DNA of 48,447 bases from Fibrobacteria bacterium (GTDB taxonomy: Bacteria; Fibrobacterota; Fibrobacteria; UBA11236; JADFYW01): positions 1-48,447 of the forward strand of contig JADFYW010000019.1 of the NCBI GenBank assembly GCA_015232855.1. Direction: 5' to 3'. The notes below the pieces were generated by a model, which was not told the DNA's origin, searched no databases, and worked only from the letters and a program-made list of their open reading frames with translations. Made by a program: the position numbers and the translations under genes. Below, one piece after another: positions 1-8,714 of the stretch; the first letter of the stretch is position 1; every line of letters begins with the position of its first letter.

Positions 1-1
1 A

Positions 2-541
2 AAGACCGGGCTTAACTATAACGGGAAGATTAAAATAAGAAATATTCTTGATTTTCTTGCCAACAGAATTAGGCCTGCCGCTATTTCGAGCCGGATAACG
101 AAAACCCTCGAATCATTAAAAGCGGTATGTTATTATGGATGCTTAAATACCCGAGTACCTCGTATGAAGTCTTTTGATACGGTTGATTATCCTATGGCGA
201 TGGATAGACTTGTAGAATTGACGGGTGCCCAGTCTATGGACTGGTCTTATAAAACGGAGTGTTGTGGCGGCAGCTTATTTCTTACTGCAGAAGAGGTATC
301 CGGAGAACTCGTGTCTAAAATTTTGAAAGACGCTGAGGCAAGAGGAGCTAATTGTATTGTTACCGCGTGCCCTATGTGTCAGAGTAATCTTGATACCAAG
401 CAAGAACAGTTCAGAGCCCAGTATGGTATTGACCGTCCTATACCTGTTATTTTTATAACCCAATTGCTTGGTGTTGCATTTGGTATAGACGACCTCAAGC
501 TGCAATTTATACAAAACTTTGTGCCTTTTAATCACGCCTAG
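2..541 (+). CDS. hdrB: Heterodisulfide reductase-like subunit B (HdrB), 5' end outside window
   Basis: The open frame runs in from the left edge (frame starting at base 2) to a TAG stop, so only the C-terminal part of about 179 residues is visible. It contains a CYYGCLNTR segment followed by an ECCGGS segment and later ACPMCQSNLD. These are the CCG-type cysteine signatures that bind the non-cubane 4Fe-4S clusters of HdrB. In methanogens HdrB reduces the CoM-CoB disulfide; in bacteria with MetFV it is thought to pass electrons within an Hdr/Mvh/MetFV complex. hdrA follows after 12 bases, then mvhD, metV and metF, which supports that role. hdrC would be expected just upstream, outside the window. 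The family is clear; the physiological partner is inferred from the neighbours. Confidence 0.93.
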   Translation, partial: KTGLNYNGKIKIRNILDFLANRIRPAAISSRITKTLESLKAVCYYGCLNTRVPRMKSFDTVDYPMAMDRLVELTGAQSMDWSYKTECCGGSLFLTAEEVSGELVSKILKDAEARGANCIVTACPMCQSNLDTKQEQFRAQYGIDRPIPVIFITQLLGVAFGIDDLKLQFIQNFVPFNHA

Positions 542-553
542 AGAGTAATAATT

Positions 554-3500
554 ATGAGTAAGAATAAAAAAGTTGGTTCAGTACTGGTTGTAGGAAGCGG
601 CATTGCCGGTATGCAAGCTGCGCTTGATTCTGCTAACGCCGGATTTAAAGTGTACCTGCTTGAAGAGCAGGCCTCCATTGGTGGCAACATGGCTCGCCTG
701 GATAAGACCTTTCCGACTAACGATTGTGCTATGTGTATGATAAGCCCCAAACTAGTTGAAGTGGGGCGTCATTTAAATATTGATATCCTTGCATATTCCG
801 ATTTAAAGAAGCTAGAGGGTGAAGCGGGAAATTTTGAGGTAACGGTTAACCGCCGTGCCCGTTTTGTGGATGAAGAAAAATGTAATGGTTGTGGCGAATG
901 CGAACAAGCTTGTCCGGTTGCAATGCAGGATACTTTTAATGGTGAACTTTCAGAGCGGAAAGCTATATACCGGATGTATCCTCAGGCCATTCCTAATGTG
1001 TTTACTATTAATAAAAAAGAAGTACCACCTCCTTGCCGTGCAATTTGCCCGGCTGGGGTAAACGCCCAGGGCTATGTGGCTTTAATTGGTAAAGGAAAAT
1101 TTTTAGACGCTCTTGATGTTGTACGTGAACGTATGCCTTTTGCTGGTGCCTGCGGACGTATCTGCCACCATCCCTGCGAACAGAATTGTAACCGTGCAGA
1201 AATAGATGAAGCGGTATCGGTAAGAAATCTCAAACGTTTTGTTGCTGATTACGAATGGGAACGGATGAGTAAAGGACTCCCTGTGGACAGGGAGCCAAAT
1301 GAAATGGTTACACCGCCAAAAGAAGACTACAAAGAAAAGATAGCTATTGTCGGTGGTGGTCCTGCGGGGCTTACCTGTGCAATTGGCCTGGCAAAAAAAG
1401 GATATTCGGTATCGGTTTTTGATGCTAACAAACAACTCGGTGGTATGATGCGCACGGGAATTCCCTCTTACCGTCTGCCTCGTGAATTTCTTGACCATGA
1501 GATTAAGCTTGCTTTAGAAGAAGGTATAGAAGTAAATTCTGGTCAGATTTTAGGGAAAGATTTTGAATTAAAAGATTTAAAGAAAAAAGGCTTTAAATCT
1601 GTATTTGTAGCCACAGGCGCCCAGCTCGCTAAAAAAATTCCTCTGGAAGGAAGTGATAAACAGGGTGTGCTCTACGGTATACCATTTCTAAAGGAAGTTA
1701 ATACTGGTGGTAAACCAGATATTGGCAAAAAAGTAGTAGTGATTGGCGGTGGCAATGTTGCCATGGATGTTGCTCGTTCTGCTCAAAGGGTAATTGGAAA
1801 TGGGAAGGTCTCACTTTTTTGTCTTGAAAGTGAAGCTGAAATGCCCGCTCATAGTTGGGAAATTTCTGAAGCCCGGGAAGAAGGCATTGAGATTAATCCA
1901 TCATGGGGGCCGTTGCAAGTAACGGGCAATGGCAAAGTAGAAGGTTTTGAAGTTAAGAAATGTAAGGCTGTATTTGATAGTGAAGGTAAGTTTAATCCGC
2001 AGTTTGATGAGGCTACAACTCAACTCATTGAAGCTGATTCGGTGATTCTCGCCATCGGACAAAATTGTGATCTTTCGTTTTTGGGTAAAGATATTGAGAC
2101 GGGTAGAGGTGTAATAACTGCCGACCCTCTCACTCTGGAAACAACTCAAGAAGGTGTCTTTGCAGGTGGTGATACCGTTCTCGGTCCAGCGTCGCTGGTT
2201 CAGGCGGTTGCACAGGGTCATCGTGCCGCAGAGTCTATTCACCGATATCTTCGCAAACTTGATTTGCGGGAAGATCGTAAACCGGTTGACCCTGCTGATG
2301 AGGTTGCCGGGGTTCCCGATTATGTTGGGCATACTTGCTCACCACGTGCAAAAATGCCTAAAGCTGATGCCTCCACCCGGAAAATGGGGTTTACCGAAAT
2401 TGATAGCGGCTTCTCTGAAGAAATGGCTGTAGCTGAAGCACAGCGATGTCTCAATTGTGGTGGTTGTTCTTATTGTCTTGAATGTGTGCGTGTGTGTAAA
2501 GCCCATGCGGTTAACCATGAAATGAAAGACAAAGAAATAACATTTAATGTAGGCGCGGTCATTTTAGCTAACGGGTATGATGTGTTTGACGCAAAACGCA
2601 AAGCCGAATACGGTTTTGGCCGATACCCTAACGTGGTTACCAGCCTGCAATTTGAGCGTATTCTCAGTGCATCCGGTCCCTATTCCGGTCACCTGAAGCG
2701 ACCAGGAGACGGGAAAACACCTAAAAAGGTGGCCTGGATACAATGTGTCGGCTCTCGTGATGTTACGGTGGGGAAAGATTATTGTTCTTCTGTATGTTGT
2801 ATGTATGCAACCAAACAGGCCATTATAGCCAAAGAACATGAACAGCGTGTTGAAGCCACTATATTTTTTATTGATATGCGTTCATTTGGGAAGGGCTTCG
2901 AATCATTCTATAATCGGGCCAAAAATGATTATGGTACCCGATACATCAGAAGCCAGGTTTCTTCTGTAAAAGAAATGCCGGGATCCGGTAACTTGCTCTT
3001 GAAGTATATTAGTGAGGGTACTCAACAGGTAACCGAAGAAGAATTTGATATCGTCGTTTTATCTGTTGGTCTTCAGGCACATCATGCTATTAAGGATGTC
3101 GCCCGCATTGCAGATGTTAATTGTAATAAATACGGGTTTATAGAAGGTCAGCCCTATAAAAGTCTTCTTTCAAATAAACCTGGTATTTTCCTGACCGGTG
3201 CGGTAAACGGTCCAAAGGATATTCCCGAAACTGTTCAACAGAGTAGTGCGGCTGCCGCATTATGTGGTGAGATGTTACAATCTGTTCGTAATACTGAAGT
3301 CAAAATAATGGAGTATCCTGAAGAAAAAGATGTAATGGGGGAGGAACCACGCATCGGTGTATTTGTCTGTCATTGTGGTATTAATATTTCTTCTGTGGTA
3401 GATGTTGCGGATGTGTCAGAGTATATTAAGACCATTCCTGGTGTGGTATTTACGGATCATACCATATATACTTGCTCTCAGGATACCCAAAAACGGATGA

Positions 3501-5017
3501 AAGAAGTTATCAAGGAACATAATTTGAATCGTGTTATTGTCGCTTCTTGTACTCCTCGTACCCATGAACCTCTTTTCCAGGAGACTATGAGGGAGGCGGG
3601 ACTCAATAAATTCTTATTTGAAATGGCAGATATCCGCGAACAATGTTCCTGGGTACATCAAAAAGAGCCAGAAAAGGCAACTGAAAAAGCCAAACAGCTC
3701 ATAAGGGGAAGTGTCGGGAAATCAAAACTTCTTGAACCTATTCAATTTAAAAAAGTCGGTATTACCAAAGCAGCTCTGGTTATGGGTGGTGGGCTTTCGG
3801 GAATGACGGCTTCTGTTTCTCTTGCGAAACAAGGCTTTCAGGTATACCTGGTAGAAAAAGAAAAAGAACTGGGCGGTAATCTCGTCCACATTAAATACAG
3901 TTTAGAAGGGCATGACTGGCAGGACTATCTCAAGAAGACTATTGATGAAGTTAATAACCTGTCAAATATTCAAGTATTTACGGATACCAACGTTGATATG
4001 GTAAGTGGTTATGTTGGTAATTTTAGTACGAAACTGATTACGGGCACTAAAGAAGAAGACATCATTCATGGTGCTATTGTACTTGCTACAGGTGCTCAGG
4101 GGTTTTCACCAACAGAATTTTTGTATGGAGAAAACGAACATGTAGTAACTCAACGGGAGTTTGATGCAAAACTTGAAGATGGCATCTCTCCATCTTCAGT
4201 TGTTATGATACAATGTGTTGGTAGTCGTTGTGAAGAACGGCCTTATTGCTCCCGGGTATGTTGCGGAGCCGCGGTGAAAAATGCTTTGACTGTTAAAGAA
4301 AAGAACCCTGATGCGAAAGTATATGTCTTATATCGTGAAATTAGAACGTATGAGTTTAAGGAAGCGTATTACCGGAAGGCTCGGGAAAAGGGTGTGATGT
4401 TTATTCATTTTCCTGATGAACAATATCCTGAAGTATCTGCAAGTGGTGAAGGCTTGTCTGTTAAGGTGATGGATACCGTACTCAATAAAGAACTTACCCT
4501 TTCTGCGGAGACGGTGGTTTTGAGTGCGGCGATAGAACCAAATAGAGAGAATAACCGGACCTTGGGTAAAATGCTAAAGGCTTCGCTTAATGAAGACGAG
4601 TTTTTTATGGAAGCTCATGTGAAACTTCGTCCGGTAGACTTTGCGAATGAAGGTATTTTTGTTTGTGGGCTCGCCCATTCACCAAAATATTCAGAAGAAA
4701 ATATCATGCAGGCTTTGGCTGTTGCCGGGCGAGCTGCTTGCATTCTCTCCAAAGATTCCCTTGAAGTTGGTGGTGTTGTTTCAGTAGTTGACCCCGATAA
4801 ATGTGCGAGTTGTCTTACGTGTGTACGTGAATGTATCTATGACGCTCCATTTATTAATAAAGATGGTAAAGCCGAAATCGAAGCTGTAAAATGTCAGGGT
4901 TGTGGAAATTGTGCTTCTGCCTGTCCGGGTAAAGCAATTCAATTACGGACGTTTACCGATAAGCAGGAAAAGGAGCTCTTTTATTCTATTCTTAAAGAAC
5001 CAGAAGTGACGGAGTAA
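554..5017 (+). CDS. hdrA: Giant HdrA: HdrA core with embedded NfnB/GltD-like module, fused to a second HdrA unit
   Basis: At 1487 aa this is far longer than a typical 650-aa HdrA. Residues 1-150 are an HdrA flavin domain (GSGIAG at 14-19, 4Fe-4S cysteines 110, 113, 116, 120). Residues about 155-575 resemble glutamate synthase small subunit/NfnB: a cysteine-rich cap (C161, C165, C200, C204, C208, C212), FAD motif GGGPAG (267-272) and nucleotide motif GGGNVAMD (398-405). HdrA sequence resumes at about 620-910, with cysteines 632-648. A second HdrA unit starts at VCHCG (938-942), has a third dinucleotide motif GGGLSGM (1078-1084) and ends in two ferredoxin motifs (1417-1427, 1447-1457). Three flavin sites and an NAD(P)H-type module suggest electron bifurcation or confurcation linked to MetFV. 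That role is inferred; the domains are directly visible. Confidence 0.93.
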   Translation: MSKNKKVGSVLVVGSGIAGMQAALDSANAGFKVYLLEEQASIGGNMARLDKTFPTNDCAMCMISPKLVEVGRHLNIDILAYSDLKKLEGEAGNFEVTVNRRARFVDEEKCNGCGECEQACPVAMQDTFNGELSERKAIYRMYPQAIPNVFTINKKEVPPPCRAICPAGVNAQGYVALIGKGKFLDALDVVRERMPFAGACGRICHHPCEQNCNRAEIDEAVSVRNLKRFVADYEWERMSKGLPVDREPNEMVTPPKEDYKEKIAIVGGGPAGLTCAIGLAKKGYSVSVFDANKQLGGMMRTGIPSYRLPREFLDHEIKLALEEGIEVNSGQILGKDFELKDLKKKGFKSVFVATGAQLAKKIPLEGSDKQGVLYGIPFLKEVNTGGKPDIGKKVVVIGGGNVAMDVARSAQRVIGNGKVSLFCLESEAEMPAHSWEISEAREEGIEINPSWGPLQVTGNGKVEGFEVKKCKAVFDSEGKFNPQFDEATTQLIEADSVILAIGQNCDLSFLGKDIETGRGVITADPLTLETTQEGVFAGGDTVLGPASLVQAVAQGHRAAESIHRYLRKLDLREDRKPVDPADEVAGVPDYVGHTCSPRAKMPKADASTRKMGFTEIDSGFSEEMAVAEAQRCLNCGGCSYCLECVRVCKAHAVNHEMKDKEITFNVGAVILANGYDVFDAKRKAEYGFGRYPNVVTSLQFERILSASGPYSGHLKRPGDGKTPKKVAWIQCVGSRDVTVGKDYCSSVCCMYATKQAIIAKEHEQRVEATIFFIDMRSFGKGFESFYNRAKNDYGTRYIRSQVSSVKEMPGSGNLLLKYISEGTQQVTEEEFDIVVLSVGLQAHHAIKDVARIADVNCNKYGFIEGQPYKSLLSNKPGIFLTGAVNGPKDIPETVQQSSAAAALCGEMLQSVRNTEVKIMEYPEEKDVMGEEPRIGVFVCHCGINISSVVDVADVSEYIKTIPGVVFTDHTIYTCSQDTQKRMKEVIKEHNLNRVIVASCTPRTHEPLFQETMREAGLNKFLFEMADIREQCSWVHQKEPEKATEKAKQLIRGSVGKSKLLEPIQFKKVGITKAALVMGGGLSGMTASVSLAKQGFQVYLVEKEKELGGNLVHIKYSLEGHDWQDYLKKTIDEVNNLSNIQVFTDTNVDMVSGYVGNFSTKLITGTKEEDIIHGAIVLATGAQGFSPTEFLYGENEHVVTQREFDAKLEDGISPSSVVMIQCVGSRCEERPYCSRVCCGAAVKNALTVKEKNPDAKVYVLYREIRTYEFKEAYYRKAREKGVMFIHFPDEQYPEVSASGEGLSVKVMDTVLNKELTLSAETVVLSAAIEPNRENNRTLGKMLKASLNEDEFFMEAHVKLRPVDFANEGIFVCGLAHSPKYSEENIMQALAVAGRAACILSKDSLEVGGVVSVVDPDKCASCLTCVRECIYDAPFINKDGKAEIEAVKCQGCGNCASACPGKAIQLRTFTDKQEKELFYSILKEPEVTE

Positions 5018-5043
5018 ATTCTAATCTACATTTAAGAAAATTC

Positions 5044-5721
5044 TAAATCCTAATATCTAAATCCTAAATAAATAATGACTTTGTTTAACAATTAAAAAAA
5101 TGAGTCCTATAATTACGAAACAAAATAAATAAGAAAAAATATAAATGGTTAAACTCGTAGAAAAAACTGTATACACTAAACAAAAACCATATGATTTGGA
5201 GGATAGAACATATCGGTTTGCAGTTGATGTTCGGACATTTCTTCGTTCAATACCAAATAACATTGAAATAATGGATGATAAAAAACAAGTGTTGAGGTCA
5301 TCAGGTTCAATTGGTGCAAATTATATTGAGGCCAACGAATGTTTAGGTAAAAAAGACTTTTTAATGCGGATAAAAATATCTCGGAAAGAAGCGAAAGAGA
5401 GTAATTATTGGCTCAGATTAATGGCCCCCTTTTTAGAAAAAAACATTAAAAGTGAGTGTGAGATGCTCATTCAAGAGTCAAGAGAGATTACCCATATATT
5501 TGGTGCAATTTTGGAGAAATCAAAATGATTCTTATCTTTTTCTTCAATGTTACTTTGTTTTGTTTGATTGGAATTAAAGTTTTTAATTTCAGTTATTCTA
5601 GATTCACATATACCATTAAAAGGTGGATATTAGTATCTACGAGAGATATGTTTTTAATAAAAGTTATTAATAAACGAAGTCTTACTTCATTTAGGATTTA
5701 GGATTTAGATATTAGGATTTA
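5044..5721. mobile_element. Insert bounded by perfect 25-bp inverted repeats, carrying a four-helix-bundle gene
   Basis: Bases 5044-5068 and 5697-5721 are perfect 25-bp reverse complements built from short units such as TAAATCC and TAATATC. Further degenerate copies of the unit extend the right end to about 5758. The segment encloses one gene (5145-5528) and separates hdrA from mvhD, which are otherwise part of a tightly packed operon. A related gene-less copy lies at 16985-17173. No transposase and no clear target duplication are visible. I infer a mobilised passenger element; the mechanism is unknown. Confidence 0.6.
5145..5528 (+). CDS. Four-helix-bundle protein (23S rRNA intervening-sequence protein family)
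   Basis: A 127-aa, mostly helical, Lys/Glu-rich protein with the family signature SSGSIGANYIEANE followed by KKDFLMRIKISRKEAKESNYWL. This family was first seen encoded in 23S rRNA intervening sequences and also occurs as free-standing genes; its biochemical role is not established. Here it stands alone between hdrA and mvhD, inside a segment bounded by perfect 25-bp inverted repeats and with more AT-rich flanks than its neighbours. That looks like a mobile passenger rather than a functional part of the Hdr complex. Family assignment is strong; the link to mobility is inferred. Confidence 0.85.
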   Translation: MVKLVEKTVYTKQKPYDLEDRTYRFAVDVRTFLRSIPNNIEIMDDKKQVLRSSGSIGANYIEANECLGKKDFLMRIKISRKEAKESNYWLRLMAPFLEKNIKSECEMLIQESREITHIFGAILEKSK

Positions 5722-5761
5722 TAATTAAGGATTTAGAAATTTAATATTAGGATTTACTTTT

Positions 5762-6208
5762 ATGTCTCAAGAACCACTAATCATTGCTTTCTGTTGTCAC
5801 TACTGCGCGTTTACTGCAGCCGATCTTGCGGGAACAATGCGTCAGCAATATCCTACCAATACCAGAATTGTTCGGTTGCCCTGTACAGGGAAGGTAGATG
5901 CCAATATGCTGTTACAGGCTTTTGTTGATGGGGCTGACGGAGTCATGGTGGCTGGCTGTGAAGAAGGAAGTTGTCATTTTATCCAAGGAAATTTGCGGGC
6001 TATTAAAAGGGTCACCTATGCAAAAGATTTGTTGGCCGAGACGGGGATAAATCCTGAACGCCTTGAAATGTATCATATAGCTGCATCCCAGGGTCCTCTA
6101 TTTGCCAAGACTTCAAAAGAGTTTGTTGAAAAAATAGCGGGATTGATTGAAGAAGATAAAATGAGTCTAAAAGAAGAAACACCTGAAACATCGGGAGAAA
6201 AAACATGA
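5762..6208 (+). CDS. mvhD: Hydrogenase iron-sulfur subunit MvhD/FrhD-like
   Basis: A 148-aa protein of the MvhD family, which carries a 2Fe-2S cluster and links an electron source to HdrA. Visible cysteines include the N-terminal FCCHYCAF motif (C11, C12, C15), a PCTGK segment and AGCEEGSCHF, all typical of the family. No hydrogenase large or small subunit genes (mvhA/mvhG) are in the window, so the electron donor is probably not a directly encoded Mvh hydrogenase. Its stop overlaps the metV start in an ATGA arrangement, so translation is coupled. The only Shine-Dalgarno-like AGGA upstream lies in the repeat unit that ends the preceding insert. Confidence 0.93.
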   Translation: MSQEPLIIAFCCHYCAFTAADLAGTMRQQYPTNTRIVRLPCTGKVDANMLLQAFVDGADGVMVAGCEEGSCHFIQGNLRAIKRVTYAKDLLAETGINPERLEMYHIAASQGPLFAKTSKEFVEKIAGLIEEDKMSLKEETPETSGEKT

Positions 6209-6876
6209 TTGTTGCTGAACAAAAGCCTCTTGACGAGGTATATGAATTTGCGAAAAAATATAAGAAAGTCCTGATTATGGGCTGCGGTACCTGTGTGACC
6301 GTGTGTATGGCCGGTGGCGAAAAAGAGGTAGGTATTGTTGCCAACCAACTACGCCTAAAGGCAAAAGAAAATGGGGATGATTTTGTTGTTGATGAGCATA
6401 CCATTACACGACAGTGTGACAAAGAATTTTTCGATGAAGAAACTGCCCGGAAAATTAAAGCTGCTGATGCGGTTGTCTCAATGGCCTGCGGGGTAGGGGT
6501 TCAGTATAGTGCCGAGGTTTTTCCGGATATGCTGGTTTATCCTGGTCTTAATACCAAATTTTTTGGAACCAACGTGGAACAGGGTGTCTGGGCAGAGCGT
6601 TGTGCCGGTTGTGGAGAATGTGTGGTAGGGGATTTTGGCGGTGTTTGCCCTATTTCCCGTTGTTCCAAGAGTATAATGAATGGTCCTTGTGGCGGTTCCT
6701 CTGACGGAACATGTGAAATCAATCCGGACGTGGACTGTGCCTGGCAGTTGATATATGACAGGATGGATAAGCTTGGGAAACTTGATGAACTTGAAAAAAA
6801 CCAGCCGATTAAAGACTGGTCCACTGCGCGTGATGGTGGTCCTAGAACCGTTAAAAGGGATGATGTAAAATTATGA
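6205..6876 (+). CDS. metV: MetV, zinc/iron-sulfur partner of methylenetetrahydrofolate reductase
   Basis: A 223-aa protein with a cysteine-rich N-terminus (GCGTCVTVC, C27/C30/C34) and a dense C-terminal cysteine block (CAGCGECVVGDFGGVCP, SRCSKS, NGPCGG, GTCEI). This matches MetV, the companion subunit of MetF in acetogens, which binds Fe-S clusters and relays electrons to the flavin of MetF. The gene overlaps mvhD upstream and metF downstream by 4 bases each, so MvhD, MetV and MetF are almost certainly made together as a complex. In such complexes Hdr/Mvh subunits are proposed to couple methylene-THF reduction to other electron carriers. Confidence 0.93.
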   Translation: MIVAEQKPLDEVYEFAKKYKKVLIMGCGTCVTVCMAGGEKEVGIVANQLRLKAKENGDDFVVDEHTITRQCDKEFFDEETARKIKAADAVVSMACGVGVQYSAEVFPDMLVYPGLNTKFFGTNVEQGVWAERCAGCGECVVGDFGGVCPISRCSKSIMNGPCGGSSDGTCEINPDVDCAWQLIYDRMDKLGKLDELEKNQPIKDWSTARDGGPRTVKRDDVKL

Positions 6877-7826
6877 GTGATACAGAATTAAAATCGGGAA
6901 GTAATCTTGAAAAGTTACTGGCAAAAGGTGAATTTGTTTTTACCGGCGAACTGGGCCCCCCAAAATCTGCTGATGTTGAACTGGTAAAAAAGAAAGCTGA
7001 ATTTCTTAAGGGTGCAGTTGATGCCGTAAACATTACTGATAACCAAACTGCAATTGTACGTATGTCGTCTATTGCTGCGGGACTTATCGCTTTGCAATGT
7101 GGGCTTGAACCGGTAATTCAGATTACTTGTCGGGACCGGAACCGCTTGGCTATGCAGGCAGATGTGCTTGGAGCTTATGCCCTTGGCCTAAAAAATATTC
7201 TCTGTCTTAGTGGAGACCATCAGTGTTTCGGGAACCATCCTACTGCGAAAAATGTGTATGATATTGATTCAATGCAGTTAATATCCATGCTCAAACAAAT
7301 GCGTGATGATAAAAAGTTTGCTTGTGGAGATGACATTAGGCAAGGTAAAAAAGGCCCGGTTGTTGAACCTAAAATATTTATAGGTGCTGCCGCGAATCCA
7401 TTTGGAGGCCCTATTGCTTACAGGCCTATCAGACTGGCAAAGAAAGTTGCTGCGGGAGCTGATTTTATCCAGACCCAGTGTATTTATGATATGGATCGGT
7501 TTAAAAAATGGATGCAGGAAGTAGTTAAAAAAGGGCTTCATGAAAAAACTGCTATTCTGGCCGGTATTACTCCTTTGAAGTCTGTCAGAATGGCAGAGTA
7601 TATGCGGGATAATGTAGCGGGTATGACTGTACCTGATCATCTTATTGAAAGGATGAAAAATGCTGAAAATCCCTCTGAAGAAGGCGAGAAAATTGCAATT
7701 GAGCAAGTTCAGGAAATGAAAGAGATTGAAGGCGTGAAAGGTGTCCATTTCATGGCTATTGAAGCGGAAAAAACTGTCAAAGACTTTGCCAAAAAGGCGG
7801 GTCTCTTGCCACGACCTGAAGTTTAA
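6873..7826 (+). CDS. metF: 5,10-methylenetetrahydrofolate reductase
   Basis: A 317-aa protein of MetF length. It reduces methylene-THF to methyl-THF, the last step of the methyl branch before transfer to the corrinoid protein. Recognisable MetF TIM-barrel features include FTGELGPPKSADVE near the N-terminus, AVNITDNQTAIVRMSS, the NILCLSGDHQ strand, GAAANPFGGP, and FIQTQCIYDMDRF. The gene starts in an ATGA overlap with metV and is followed by 63 bases and then cooC. Pairing with metV, mvhD and the Hdr genes fits the MetFV-HdrABC-MvhD complex described in acetogens such as Moorella. Confidence 0.96.
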   Translation: MSDTELKSGSNLEKLLAKGEFVFTGELGPPKSADVELVKKKAEFLKGAVDAVNITDNQTAIVRMSSIAAGLIALQCGLEPVIQITCRDRNRLAMQADVLGAYALGLKNILCLSGDHQCFGNHPTAKNVYDIDSMQLISMLKQMRDDKKFACGDDIRQGKKGPVVEPKIFIGAAANPFGGPIAYRPIRLAKKVAAGADFIQTQCIYDMDRFKKWMQEVVKKGLHEKTAILAGITPLKSVRMAEYMRDNVAGMTVPDHLIERMKNAENPSEEGEKIAIEQVQEMKEIEGVKGVHFMAIEAEKTVKDFAKKAGLLPRPEV

Positions 7827-7889
7827 AAAAATGGCTCAAAATACTAAAAAAATTATTACTATTGTAACGGTTTAATTGGAAGGTTTTAA

Positions 7890-8666
7890 GTGAAATTAGC
7901 CGTTTCTGGTAAAGGGGGAATCGGGAAGACAACTTTCTCTGCTCTGCTTGCTAAGCATTATGCAAAAAATGGATCGCAGATAATTGCCATAGATGCAGAC
8001 CCGGATGCCAATTTGGCGAATGCTCTGGGCTTTCCCGCAGGACAACCGGTGACACCTCTTGTTGAACTTAGAGATTTAATTAAAGAGCGTGTTGGAGCTG
8101 AGCCCGGTCAAACGGCATCTTATTTTACGATGAATCCCAAAGTTGATGATATCCCCGACAAATATTCAATAGAAAAAGATGGCGTCAAGCTGATGGCCAT
8201 GGGTACTGTTCGTCGTGGAGGTGGCGGATGTGTATGCCCGGAGAATGTTATTGTTCGCAGTTTAATCGGACATTTACTAATCCACCGGGATGATGTTGTC
8301 TTGCTTGATATGGAGGCGGGTGTTGAACATCTGGGCAGGGGAACTGCACGTTTTGTAGATGTACTTTTGGTGGTCGTTGGCCCCACCATAGCAAGTATCC
8401 AGACTTTTCGTCGTATTAAGAAACTTGCGAGTGACTTAAATATGGGAAATATCGCGGTGGTTGCAAATCAGGTAAAAAGCGAAGATGATATTGAGAGAAT
8501 AAAAACTGAAACTGGCGCTACCGTTATTGGTGCTATTCCTTTTTCTCCTGATTTGATTGATTATCATGGTGGAGACGTGGGTGATAGTATTCATAACGAA
8601 ATTGAGCGTATTGTTCAATCGTTAAACAATGATTTTGAAAAAGCTAAAACATTAAAAGAATTATAA
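7890..8666 (+). CDS. cooC: CooC-type nickel-insertion ATPase (CODH maturation)
   Basis: A 258-aa MinD/CooC-family P-loop ATPase, starting at GTG after GGAAGGT. The deviant Walker A GKGGIGKT lies near residues 7-14, the ADPDAN switch follows, and a CxC pair (C114, C116) sits in GGGGCVCPEN, the nickel-binding motif of CooC dimers. CooC delivers Ni to the C-cluster of carbon monoxide dehydrogenase using ATP. The gene lies 48 bases upstream of acsA, its expected client. A second paralogue lies at 17200; this one, next to the CODH gene, is the better candidate for C-cluster maturation. Confidence 0.93.
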   Translation: MKLAVSGKGGIGKTTFSALLAKHYAKNGSQIIAIDADPDANLANALGFPAGQPVTPLVELRDLIKERVGAEPGQTASYFTMNPKVDDIPDKYSIEKDGVKLMAMGTVRRGGGGCVCPENVIVRSLIGHLLIHRDDVVLLDMEAGVEHLGRGTARFVDVLLVVVGPTIASIQTFRRIKKLASDLNMGNIAVVANQVKSEDDIERIKTETGATVIGAIPFSPDLIDYHGGDVGDSIHNEIERIVQSLNNDFEKAKTLKEL

Positions 8667-8714
8667 TGTCTGAATTATTTTAACATACAACATTGATTTG
8701 ATAAGGAGCTAAAA

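Noticed and set aside
1103..1498. 131-codon frame on the - strand inside hdrA
   Set aside because: It lies wholly within the conserved NfnB-like region of hdrA, has no family features and is a shadow frame.
5145..5528. 23S rRNA intervening sequence implying a nearby rRNA gene
   Set aside because: The encoded protein belongs to that family, but no rRNA sequence flanks it; it sits between hdrA and mvhD.
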